6,886 bases of DNA, taken from Bacillota bacterium (GTDB lineage Bacteria > Bacillota > Bacilli > Bacillales > Cytobacillaceae). The DNA lies in the NCBI GenBank assembly GCA_023389895.1, contig JAEWDX010000362.1, forward strand, positions 1 through 6,886, in the 5' to 3' direction. Below the pieces are notes generated by a model, which was not told where the DNA came from, did not search any database, and worked only from the letters and a program-made list of their open reading frames with translations. This document shows, piece after piece, positions 1 through 5,959 of the stretch; position 1 is the stretch's first letter; every line of letters begins with the position of its first letter. The translations under genes were made by a program, and so were the position numbers.

Positions 1-8
1 TTATAACT

Positions 9-248
9 ATGAGCACACCTTATTGCTGTCCAAATTGTAAAACGAATCGCAGTCGCTTTAATATCATTGAACAAGTTGCCAGATCGATAAAAATGGATCC
101 CGAATCAGGAAATATCATCGAGGAGTATTCAAGCGAGAACTTAAGTCCATTCCATCTTTCGTATCATGGCCCCACCTATAAAGTGCAATGTGCGGCATGT
201 GGGTTAATTGAGGATGAACGAACATTTATAAAATTCGGTTCGATGTAA
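9..248 (+). CDS. small zinc-ribbon-like protein of unknown function
   Basis: The product has 79 residues if it starts at the first visible ATG. It carries two Cys pairs, CPNC at residues 7-10 (preceded by another Cys at 6) and CAAC at 61-64. They are about 50 residues apart, the layout of a four-Cys zinc ribbon, so zinc binding is inferred and not shown. The central part is acidic and polar, with no signal peptide or membrane segment. I do not recognise a characterised family. Only eight bases precede the ATG and they contain no ribosome binding site. The frame is open to the window edge, so the true start may lie further left and the gene may be partial here. A strong terminator follows directly, and the next gene converges on it from the other strand. 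Confidence 0.65.
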   Translation: MSTPYCCPNCKTNRSRFNIIEQVARSIKMDPESGNIIEEYSSENLSPFHLSYHGPTYKVQCAACGLIEDERTFIKFGSM

Positions 249-255
249 TTTTTTT

Positions 256-294
256 ATTAACTGTGGGGGGCATCTTCCCCACAGTTAATTTTAT
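256..294 (+). terminator. Rho-independent terminator of the zinc-ribbon gene
   Basis: A 13-bp perfect stem (256-268 pairing with 277-289) contains a GTGGGG/CCCCAC core and an 8-base loop. It is followed by TTTTAT on the plus strand and lies 8 bases after the TAA stop. Read on the minus strand the stem is followed by A residues, so it has no U-tract in that direction. It could still partly stop transcripts of the converging minus-strand gene, which has no terminator of its own. Confidence 0.88.
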
Positions 295-323
295 AACGAA
301 CATGAAAGAGATGGATCTTTGAA

Positions 324-1148
324 TCAGCCACTAAAATCTTGTAAAAATCTGCTGCTATTTATTTTCCAAGGATCCATTTGGGAAAAGCGAATTAAATGAA
401 TATCCCCTTTAAAATATCTTCTCCCAGAATTCTTCAAAATATATTCGATTTCAACAGGAATGACTGTAGCTAATTCGTCCTCGAAATCTTCAGCAGGCAG
501 CATAGGCATACGATTTAAACTGATATTCTCAACTTTTCCGATTTTCTTTTGCCACTTCATTGATTGTAAAGAGACAGATGAGATAATTTTTTCATCTTGC
601 TGCTTTATTCCAGCAACAAATGTATTGATTATTTCATATGGGTTGGCATTTCCAACATATTCATCCAGTTTTCCCGCCGCCTTTAGAATCATTAACTTAT
701 GTGATAAATCCATGAAATTCTTTCGATGGGTTGTACTCCCGTAAAAATGAATGCAAAAATGCCCAGGAAAATTATTTTTTAAAGCCCCCGCTCCATGTGG
801 CATCCCATGCATAGATGCGGCAATCCTCCGATCTTCATGAATGACAATGATCGCTCTTCGCTTCCAGCTCCATTTTCCATCATATATTTTTCTCATGATT
901 GCAGTATCCTTTGAGGTCAAAGGCTGCACATCAGCATGATTACTTCCTGCACGACGTTGTACACGAAACTGTTTACCCGTTTCAAGATCAAAGACAATAA
1001 ATTTACTATACTTTGGGACGACTATATTTACTTGCTCCCATGAAAGCATTTCAATCATACTTTTACCACTGTCAGCAAATACGGTTTGACTATTAAATGC
1101 AAGCATTAATCCGATTAAAACGGTAAGCAAAGACTTCATATTCCCCAC
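324..1148 (-). CDS. exported protein with HG...GHFCIHF core (possible L,D-transpeptidase-like enzyme)
   Basis: The product has 274 residues. It begins with a signal peptide: a hydrophobic stretch at about 5-19 and a probable signal peptidase I site after VFA (residue 25). Residues 40-140 form the conserved-looking core: FIVFDLETG at 50-58, NHADVQPLT at 70-78, WSWKRRAIIVI at 93-103, HGMPHG at 114-119 and GHFCIHF at 129-135. The His-Gly pair followed about 14-18 residues later by a Cys in an H-x-C-I context resembles the YkuD active site (HG...SxGCIR), but the usual Gly before Cys and Arg after it are replaced. Peptidoglycan cross-linking is therefore only an inference. Residues 165-270 (NPYEIINTF to WKINSS) look like an NTF2-like domain. 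The GTG start has AGGA six bases upstream. An ATG three codons later (1139) is an alternative. It is transcribed apart from the GTPase gene, whose terminator lies upstream. Confidence 0.85.
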   Translation of the reverse strand: MGNMKSLLTVLIGLMLAFNSQTVFADSGKSMIEMLSWEQVNIVVPKYSKFIVFDLETGKQFRVQRRAGSNHADVQPLTSKDTAIMRKIYDGKWSWKRRAIIVIHEDRRIAASMHGMPHGAGALKNNFPGHFCIHFYGSTTHRKNFMDLSHKLMILKAAGKLDEYVGNANPYEIINTFVAGIKQQDEKIISSVSLQSMKWQKKIGKVENISLNRMPMLPAEDFEDELATVIPVEIEYILKNSGRRYFKGDIHLIRFSQMDPWKINSSRFLQDFSG

Positions 1149-1224
1149 TCAATTTCCTGTTAATTTTTATTCCATCTTTCAGTGCCTTCTCCAAAAAGTT
1201 TGCCTTAAATGAGGGAAATGTATA

Positions 1225-1254
1225 CAAAAAAAATCGTGCCTGATGCACGATTTT
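1225..1254 (-). terminator. Rho-independent terminator of the G3E GTPase gene
   Basis: On the minus strand a 10-bp perfect stem, AAAATCGTGC pairing with GCACGATTTT, has a 5-base loop and runs into an unbroken T-tract. The first stem base overlaps the last base of the TGA stop codon, so the gene is terminated immediately. This separates the GTPase transcript from the exported-protein gene downstream. Confidence 0.92.
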
Positions 1255-2174
1255 CATTGTTTTCTTTCTAAATTTTCCAGTTGTCTTTCTACTTTCTCCC
1301 AATCTATATTTTCTCCAATAAAAACAAGATTGAGCGGATAATTCATATTTTCTTCTAAATACAATGGCATACCATAAGAAAATTGAAAAAGAATCGGATA
1401 CGTATAAGAGGGAAATTTAAGATAACCCTTAATCCGATAAATCGAATCGGGGAGCTCCCTTAGAAAATTCTCAAATTCCATTTGCGCAACTGAATAGGTA
1501 AATTTATAAACAAATGTGCTAAGCTTGAGATCAGAGGTTGTATAGGAAGATGTAAGTCCCTCTTTTTTCGTAGATGATAGCTTTCTAACTTGCTCCATTG
1601 GCACTTTCGCAAAGGTCGTTAAGATCGTAAAAGCGTGTGAATTCAAAGCTTGAACTTCCGTGAGGAGCCTTGACTGCTCATTTTCAGTTAACTCATCAAT
1701 CTTATTTAATAACAGTAAATCAGCATGGCGAACTTGTTCAATAATAAGTTGCTGTACTTGAGGGGACAAAAGCTTTCGTTCTAACCAGCGCTTTCCATCC
1801 ACAATCGTTATGATTCCTTTCACAATCATTTTATCGGCAAATAACGGTGATAGAACAGCATCTAATACCTCGACAGGATGGGCGGCACCTGTTGTTTCAA
1901 TATAGATGACATCTGGTTTATTGACGATTAGAAGTTCCTGAAGCTGTGCCTCTAACTTATCTTGGATTGAACAACAAATACATCCGTCAAGCAGCTCCTT
2001 AAGCGGAATATCCTCTTCAATTACATCAGAATCAATGGATACCTTTCCTAATTCATTCATCATCACAGCTACTTTACGATCCTGCTTTTTTTCGTCCATT
2101 AATACTTGCTTAAGTAGTGTCGTTTTCCCACTTCCTAAAAACCCTGATAGAATATAGATTTCTGTCTGCATCAT
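1254..2174 (-). CDS. CobW/COG0523 family G3E GTPase, putative metallochaperone
   Basis: The 306-residue length is usual for the family. The Walker A motif GFLGSGKTT is at 11-19, the family metal-binding motif CxCC is in GCICCS at 64-69, the Walker B-like strand VIYIETTG is at 89-96, and the guanine-specificity motif NKID is at 157-160. A CobW C-terminal domain follows from about 218 (IYRIKGYLKF at 245-254, FQFSYG at 263-268). Members couple GTP hydrolysis to delivery of zinc, cobalt or another metal to client proteins in the cytoplasm. The metal and client cannot be read here. There is no His-rich linker, so a zinc-storage type is less likely. ETTGAAHP departs slightly from the common E-T/S-S/T-G-x-A-x-P pattern. 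The first of two consecutive ATGs is chosen because GAAAGG lies nine bases upstream. No Zur operator palindrome is visible upstream. Confidence 0.93.
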   Translation of the reverse strand: MMQTEIYILSGFLGSGKTTLLKQVLMDEKKQDRKVAVMMNELGKVSIDSDVIEEDIPLKELLDGCICCSIQDKLEAQLQELLIVNKPDVIYIETTGAAHPVEVLDAVLSPLFADKMIVKGIITIVDGKRWLERKLLSPQVQQLIIEQVRHADLLLLNKIDELTENEQSRLLTEVQALNSHAFTILTTFAKVPMEQVRKLSSTKKEGLTSSYTTSDLKLSTFVYKFTYSVAQMEFENFLRELPDSIYRIKGYLKFPSYTYPILFQFSYGMPLYLEENMNYPLNLVFIGENIDWEKVERQLENLERKQ

Positions 2175-2212
2175 AAATTTAATCCTTTCAATCAGCTAAA
2201 AATTTTTTCCGC

Positions 2213-2241
2213 ATTATAAATGAGGCACTCCCGATTCGGAA
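2213..2241 (-). promoter_or_regulatory. candidate sigma-A promoter of the GTPase gene
   Basis: A perfect -10 hexamer TATAAT (minus strand, 2218-2213) has a weak -35 TTCCGA (2241-2236) at 17-bp spacing. The start of transcription would be near 2206, about 30 bases before the ATG. The -35 and most of the spacer lie inside the hairpin that follows the protease gene, so the two elements share bases. Confidence 0.5.
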
Positions 2242-2251
2242 AGTGCCTCAT
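2220..2251 (-). terminator. hairpin terminator after the S41 protease gene
   Basis: A 10-bp perfect stem (2220-2229 with 2242-2251) starts three bases after the TAA stop codon on the minus strand. It contains TGAGGCACT/AGTGCCTCA and a short CCG/CGG pairing in the loop. The following minus-strand bases are only TTTATAATG, so the U-tract is poor and termination may be incomplete. Confidence 0.6.
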
Positions 2252-2254
2252 GAA

Positions 2255-3718
2255 TTATTTTGCCATTTCCTTTTTTAAAACTTCAACCGCCTTTAAAATT
2301 TGTGTATCATTTTCTTTCAATTTGTTTCGCAATTCATCCATTACCGCCATCGTTGCTTTCCCTTTCAGAATACCGTTAACTTCAAGGCCTTCAGCTTTTT
2401 GGAATGATTCGACAGCCTGCTTCGTATTCTCATCAAAAAATCCATCTTCTCTGCCAGGATCAAAGCCTAATGCGATTAACATTTGCTGAGCAGCCTTTAC
2501 TGAACTAGAGGACATAGAAAGCTTTAATTCCTCATCAGGATTAATAAATGGCAAAGACGCATACTCAGGCAATGCTACTTCATAATCTGGAACGATGCCT
2601 TTTTGATGAATCCAGTTTCCGTTTGGTGTGAGCCATTTCTCGGTTGTAAACTTCATATTAGAGCCATCATTAAATTCTTGTGCACGCTGTACTGTCCCTT
2701 TCCCAAATGATTTCTCTCCGACAAGAGGAATATTTGCAGATTCTTTCACAGCTCCAGCCAATATTTCTGAGGCACTTGCACTTCCTTTATCAACAACAAC
2801 AACTAGTGCAACACCCGGATTATGTGCCCCTTTAGATTTCACTTCATTACGATTTCCATCGCGATCTTCTATTTGAAAAATAGTTTTCCCTTTTTGAACA
2901 AACATGCTTGAAATATCAATTGCTTGATCTAATAATCCACCAGGATTTTGGCGCAAATCTAAAATAAGGCCTTTCATTCCTTTAGATTTTAAATCATTTA
3001 ATGTTTCTACTAATTCATTTGCCGTATTTTCCGAGAAGGAGGTAATTTGTACTTTCGCAATTCCGTCTGCAAGCATTTCTCCATAGACCGTTTCGATCGG
3101 AATCGTATCACGAATGATCGGTACACTTATGACCTCATCAACACCTGAACGCTGTATGGAAAGAGTTACCTTTGTTCCTTTTTCACCTCTAATTTTCATA
3201 ACAGCTTCAGTAGAGCTTAAACCTCTGATGCTTTTTCCATCAACTTCCAGAACCTTATCATTGGGCTTTAAGCCCGCAACTTCAGCAGGAGAGCCTTTTA
3301 TCGGTGTAACAATGACAATATAGCCATCCTTTTCTTGAATTTCGGCCCCAATGCCTTCGAAGGAAGATGAAATACTCTGATGAAAACTTTTCGCCTCATC
3401 TACACTCATATAATCTGAATATGGATCATCTAAAGAGTCAACCATTCCATTTATAGCCCCATTAATTAACGCTTCATGATCAATGTCCTTAAAATAGGAG
3501 TTTTTCAATGAGTCATAAGCTGCATAGAGCTTACTAAATTCTTGCCGATCTTCACTAACTGAAACTACTTTTTTGCTACCAAATGAAAGCGCAAAGGTCG
3601 TTATGCCCACAGAGAGAAAAATAATGACAAATACAACCATAATAAAATTAAACTTCTTCATTCGAATTAAGCTTGATTGCTTTTCAGCTGTTTCCTGATC
3701 GATTTTTTCTTCTTCCAA
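2255..3718 (-). CDS. ctpA: S41 C-terminal processing protease with PDZ and peptidoglycan-binding domains
   Basis: The 487-residue protein has a cytoplasmic N-terminus and one membrane anchor at about 22-46. An extracytoplasmic part follows: a PDZ domain at roughly 118-192 (GIGAEI, GLKPNDKVLEVDG), then an S41 peptidase. Its catalytic Ser is in GSASASE (Ser315) and its Lys/Gln are in SFGKGTVQ (Lys340, Gln344), the same 25- and 4-residue spacing as in Bacillus CtpB. A PG_binding_1 domain lies at about 400-460. It should cleave proteins outside the membrane. CtpB of B. subtilis processes SpoIVFA during sporulation, but synteny with yodJ and deoD argues for the CtpA orthologue, whose substrate I cannot state. 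I chose the TTG start at 3718 because AAGTTGGTGA precedes it at ideal distance. Upstream TTG (3730) and GTG (3727) codons in frame lack a good site. Confidence 0.93.
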   Translation of the reverse strand: MEEEKIDQETAEKQSSLIRMKKFNFIMVVFVIIFLSVGITTFALSFGSKKVVSVSEDRQEFSKLYAAYDSLKNSYFKDIDHEALINGAINGMVDSLDDPYSDYMSVDEAKSFHQSISSSFEGIGAEIQEKDGYIVIVTPIKGSPAEVAGLKPNDKVLEVDGKSIRGLSSTEAVMKIRGEKGTKVTLSIQRSGVDEVISVPIIRDTIPIETVYGEMLADGIAKVQITSFSENTANELVETLNDLKSKGMKGLILDLRQNPGGLLDQAIDISSMFVQKGKTIFQIEDRDGNRNEVKSKGAHNPGVALVVVVDKGSASASEILAGAVKESANIPLVGEKSFGKGTVQRAQEFNDGSNMKFTTEKWLTPNGNWIHQKGIVPDYEVALPEYASLPFINPDEELKLSMSSSSVKAAQQMLIALGFDPGREDGFFDENTKQAVESFQKAEGLEVNGILKGKATMAVMDELRNKLKENDTQILKAVEVLKKEMAK

Positions 3719-3742
3719 TCGTCTCACCAACTTTCATAAACC

Positions 3743-3762
3743 AGTAAAATCTAGTAAAATCC
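3743..3762. repeat. two tandem 10-bp direct repeats in the protease leader
   Basis: AGTAAAATCT and AGTAAAATCC (plus strand) lie head to tail, differing only in the last base. They sit just downstream of the candidate promoter of the S41 protease gene, where a regulator could bind. Two short AT-rich copies could also arise by chance or replication slippage. Confidence 0.5.
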
Positions 3763-3771
3763 TTACAGATT

Positions 3772-3801
3772 AGAATACCATTTTTTTGCTAAAAATAACA
3801 A
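3772..3801 (-). promoter_or_regulatory. candidate sigma-A promoter of the S41 protease gene
   Basis: The minus strand has TTGTTA (3801-3796), an 18-bp spacer and TATTCT (3777-3772), with a TG one base before the -10 (extended -10 type). The -10 matches the consensus at four of six positions. It lies in the gap after yodJ, which has no clear terminator, so some protease transcription may also come by read-through from yodJ. Confidence 0.4.
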
Positions 3802-3823
3802 AGAAAATTATTCGAGTCATCCC

Positions 3824-4684
3824 TTAAATCTTTTGGACCATTTTAAAGTACTCTTCCAATGTTAATTGTTTTTCATAAATAACAGTTGCCGCTGTTTTAC
3901 CTACATAGCGAAAATGCCAAGGCTCATATTTATAGCCGGTTATTGCTTCCTTTCCCTTCGGATAGCGAAGAATAAAACCGAATCGATGTGCATTTTCGGC
4001 TATCCATTTTCCTTCAGCTGTTTCGCCAAATTGTTCTGAAAGCTCAAAATTAGCACTTTGACTCGACAAATCCATAGATAAACCCGTTTGATGCTCACTG
4101 CTACCAGGAATTGCCACTGCTTGAATCGCTTTCTCTTCCCCATATTTGCTCACTTCAGCATTAAAGACAGCTACTTGCCGATCGTAAGAACGATAGCCTG
4201 ACACAGCAAATAAATCATTCCCGAATTTTTTTCCTTCATTGAATAAGGATGCTAATGCCTCCGCCGCTTCCTTACGCAAATAGCTTTTTTCGATATCTTG
4301 ATTACCGAATGAAAATAGAACATTTGGACGAACTAAATCATCAGGAGCATACCCGTCAGGCAAGCTGTATTCCTTATTTACTAGCACCATTATATTCATT
4401 GGATTTTGAATAATGTTTTTTCCATTTACAACTTTTATTTCGTTAAAAAATGACGCATTAAGTGTAGGGACAGCTTCATTTGAAGGGTTCGGCTCTTCTT
4501 TATTATTCTCTTCCTGCTTTCCTTCTTCGCTCCTTTCATTAGGAGGCTTTTCGGCAGGCTCCACCTTTTCCTTCGGCTGAGCATCTTTTTGAAAAAATGG
4601 AATTTTCTCCATAAAAGGTTGAAGCTGACTACAACCTGCAAGCATGAGACTAACAATTGCAAATAACATAAATACCTTTTTCAT
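3824..4684 (-). CDS. yodJ: VanY-type D-alanyl-D-alanine carboxypeptidase lipoprotein (peptidase M15)
   Basis: The product has 286 residues from the ATG at 4684. Its lipoprotein signal ends in the lipobox LAGC with Cys18 as the lipidated residue, so it should sit on the outer face of the membrane. A highly charged Glu/Lys/Pro/Asn linker covers about 35-70. The peptidase core contains SGYRS at 162-166, the zinc motif SEHQTGLSMD (His198, Asp205) and EPWHFRYVG with catalytic Glu254 and zinc ligand His257. It removes the terminal D-Ala from peptidoglycan stem peptides. In-frame GTG at 4693 is rejected because it lies inside the ribosome binding site AGGTGG that precedes the ATG by five bases. Placement beside deoD matches B. 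subtilis yodJ. It has no vanA/vanH partners here, so it is a housekeeping wall enzyme, not a resistance cassette. A TTATAA-17-TTTAAT sequence upstream is only a weak promoter candidate. Confidence 0.93.
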   Translation of the reverse strand: MKKVFMLFAIVSLMLAGCSQLQPFMEKIPFFQKDAQPKEKVEPAEKPPNERSEEGKQEENNKEEPNPSNEAVPTLNASFFNEIKVVNGKNIIQNPMNIMVLVNKEYSLPDGYAPDDLVRPNVLFSFGNQDIEKSYLRKEAAEALASLFNEGKKFGNDLFAVSGYRSYDRQVAVFNAEVSKYGEEKAIQAVAIPGSSEHQTGLSMDLSSQSANFELSEQFGETAEGKWIAENAHRFGFILRYPKGKEAITGYKYEPWHFRYVGKTAATVIYEKQLTLEEYFKMVQKI

Positions 4685-4730
4685 TTTTTCCACCTATCTT
4701 ATTAAACTGCTACCTGTTTCATTTTATAAC

Positions 4731-4796
4731 AAAAACAAAAAAGAAAAGCGCTGTCCGTACCTTAAAGTGCAAAGCACTTATAATCGCTTGGACAGC
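4731..4796 (-). terminator. Rho-independent terminator of deoD with nested hairpin
   Basis: On the minus strand GCTGTCC (4796-4790) pairs with GGACAGC (4756-4750). The 33-base interior holds a second perfect 6-bp hairpin, AAGTGC-TTT-GCACTT (4779-4765). The outer stem is followed by GCTTTTCTTTTTTTG. It begins 13 bases after the deoD stop and separates deoD from yodJ. Confidence 0.87.
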
Positions 4797-4809
4797 CCCT
4801 CTTAAAACA

Positions 4810-5514
4810 TTATTCTTTAATCGCTGCTTCTAAAGCAACTTCAATCATTTCATTAAATGTAGATTGTCTTTCTTCCGAAGTTGTTGCTTCACCAGTAAGA
4901 ATATGGTCGCTTACGGTTAGAACAGATAGGGCTTTACGATCAAATTTCGCTGCTAATGTATACAATGCAGCTGTTTCCATTTCGACAGCTAGGATTTGAT
5001 ATTTCGCCCATTTTTCTAATTCAGCATTATCATTATAGAATAGGTCAGCTGTTAACACATTCCCTACTTTCAGATTTAAACCATGATTTAAACCCATATC
5101 ATACGCTTTTTTCAATAGATCAAAGTTCGCTGTAGGTGCGTAATCAAGTCCACCAAACGTTATTCGGTTCATTTGTGAATCAGTGGAGGCGCTCATCGCA
5201 AGAATTACATCACGGACGTTCACATCTTTCTGAATCGCACCACATGTACCTACACGAATTAGTTTCTGCACATTATAACTATCCATTAATTCATTAATAT
5301 AGATGGATATTGATGGCACACCCATCCCTGTCCCTTGAACAGATACTGGATGTCCTTTATATGTTCCAGTAAATCCAAACATATTACGAACTTCATTATA
5401 GCATTTTGCGTTTTCTAAAAATGTCTCTGCTATGTATTTTGCCCGAAGTGGATCTCCAGGTAGAAGGACTGTTTCAGCAATTTCATGTTCTTTTGCACCA
5501 ATATGGATACTCAT
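4810..5514 (-). CDS. deoD: purine nucleoside phosphorylase, DeoD type
   Basis: The 234-residue length is standard for the hexameric bacterial enzyme of the NP-I family. It splits purine (deoxy)nucleosides with phosphate into the base and (deoxy)ribose 1-phosphate in the cytoplasm; Bacillus homologues favour adenosine. Active-site residues known from E. coli DeoD are present: His4, Arg24 in GDPLR, Arg43 and Arg87 for phosphate, Thr90 where E. coli has Ser, the VEMETAA ribose-binding segment at 177-183 and Ser202-Asp203 in VSDH, with Arg216. The ATG start has GGAGG nine bases upstream. The gene has its own sigma-A promoter and a strong terminator, so it looks monocistronic. It is not joined here to drm or pdp genes of deoxynucleoside use. 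Confidence 0.97.
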   Translation of the reverse strand: MSIHIGAKEHEIAETVLLPGDPLRAKYIAETFLENAKCYNEVRNMFGFTGTYKGHPVSVQGTGMGVPSISIYINELMDSYNVQKLIRVGTCGAIQKDVNVRDVILAMSASTDSQMNRITFGGLDYAPTANFDLLKKAYDMGLNHGLNLKVGNVLTADLFYNDNAELEKWAKYQILAVEMETAALYTLAAKFDRKALSVLTVSDHILTGEATTSEERQSTFNEMIEVALEAAIKE

Positions 5515-5561
5515 TATTGAAAACCTCCATTAATATGTAATAATCCTTTTATAACTATACC

Positions 5562-5590
5562 ATATTAAGCTAGTATATATAAAACATCAA
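5562..5590 (-). promoter_or_regulatory. sigma-A promoter of deoD
   Basis: The minus strand has TTGATG (5590-5585), a 17-bp spacer and TAATAT (5567-5562), both good matches to the vegetative consensus. Transcription would start near 5555, giving a leader of about 40 bases. The leader shows no purine riboswitch fold or long hairpin. Confidence 0.7.
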
Positions 5591-5610
5591 GTCGGATAAG
5601 AAAAATAACG

Positions 5611-5638
5611 AAAAAATGACGATTTTTATCGCCATTTT
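5611..5638 (-). terminator. Rho-independent terminator of yozD
   Basis: An 11-bp stem (5613-5623 with 5628-5638) has a 4-base loop and is followed by a T-rich run on the minus strand. One pair is G-U in minus-strand RNA but A-C in plus-strand RNA, which favours function on the minus strand. The stem starts inside the TGA stop codon of yozD. Confidence 0.85.
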
Positions 5639-5811
5639 CACTCCTCATTTATATCTTCATCAATAATACATTTCTTTAATAAATACTCAAACATAATATC
5701 AGCTAATTCCTCAATTTCCTCTTCGGCAGGAACATATCCTCTCCTTGTTAACTCATGAAAGAAAAATTCAGCAATTTCTTCCGTATCAATAAAAACCTCA
5801 ATTTCTCTCAC
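5638..5811 (-). CDS. yozD: YozD family small acidic protein
   Basis: The product has 57 residues and aligns by eye over its length with YozD of B. subtilis as I remember it (EIEVFIDTEEIAEFFFHEL, RRGYVPAEEEI, FEYLLKKCIIDED). The YozD-like family has no known function. It is strongly acidic, probably helical and cytoplasmic, with no signal or membrane segment. The start is GTG at 5811, chosen because AAGGAGGAG lies directly upstream at good spacing and because homologues begin at this point. The same frame stays open upstream to an ATG at 6021, but that extension has no ribosome binding site and runs antisense across the plus-strand membrane peptide gene. A terminator follows at once, so the gene is transcribed apart from deoD. 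Confidence 0.88.
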   Translation of the reverse strand: MREIEVFIDTEEIAEFFFHELTRRGYVPAEEEIEELADIMFEYLLKKCIIDEDINEE

Positions 5812-5842
5812 TGTGGGTCTCCTCCTTTTCCTTTGTAGTGAA

Positions 5843-5871
5843 TTTATGTTGTTTACTGCTTTTTCATGCAA
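5843..5871 (-). promoter_or_regulatory. weak candidate promoter of yozD
   Basis: TTGCAT (minus strand, 5871-5866), a 17-bp spacer and CATAAA (5848-5843) form a poor sigma-A match (three and four of six). The same bases also faintly resemble a forespore sigma-F/G site (GCATG, then CATAAAT). It is the only plausible promoter between yozD and the divergent gene that I can see. Confidence 0.25.
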
Positions 5872-5897
5872 AAAGAAAGAAATGAGACACTTTAATA

Positions 5898-5926
5898 TCA
5901 TTTTGAGGATAGGACAAACATATATT
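5898..5926 (+). promoter_or_regulatory. candidate sigma-E-type promoter of the 53-residue membrane peptide
   Basis: TCATTTT (5898-5904) matches the mother-cell sigma-E -35 consensus KMATATT at six of seven positions. After a 14-base spacer, CATATATT (5919-5926) matches the -10 consensus CATACANT at seven of eight. Transcription would begin about seven bases later, giving a leader of about 27 bases before the ATG. No comparable sigma-A pair is visible here. Confidence 0.45.
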
Positions 5927-5959
5927 GGATAAAAACAGAAAACAATTGGAGGAGTAATC

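Noticed and set aside
460..744. Plus-strand open frame of 94 codons
   Set aside because: It lies fully antisense inside the exported-protein gene, has no ribosome binding site, and its Phe/Ser/Ile-rich composition is typical of a reverse-strand shadow.
1093..1302. Minus-strand open frame of 69 codons
   Set aside because: It overlaps the end of the GTPase gene, its terminator and the start of the exported-protein gene; the terminator hairpin inside it argues against coding.
2175..2212. Zur box upstream of the CobW GTPase
   Set aside because: No palindrome resembling TCGTAATxATTACGA is present; the AAAAAATTTTT there is a simple AT run.
2220..3323. Three plus-strand open frames (2220-2489, 2628-2876, 3114-3323)
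   Set aside because: All are antisense to the well-supported S41 protease gene, and their translations show no domain.
4435..4662. Minus-strand open frame of 75 codons
   Set aside because: It is a frame-shifted reading of the yodJ signal and linker region; the lipobox, linker and catalytic motifs are all in the other frame.
3824..4684. Vancomycin-resistance accessory gene reading of the VanY-like protein
   Set aside because: There are no vanR/S/H/A/X genes nearby. The gene sits in a conserved Bacillus chromosomal order and fits the housekeeping YodJ.
5515..5561. Purine riboswitch in the deoD leader
   Set aside because: The leader is only about 40 bases, AT-rich, with no three-way junction pairing and no terminator hairpin.
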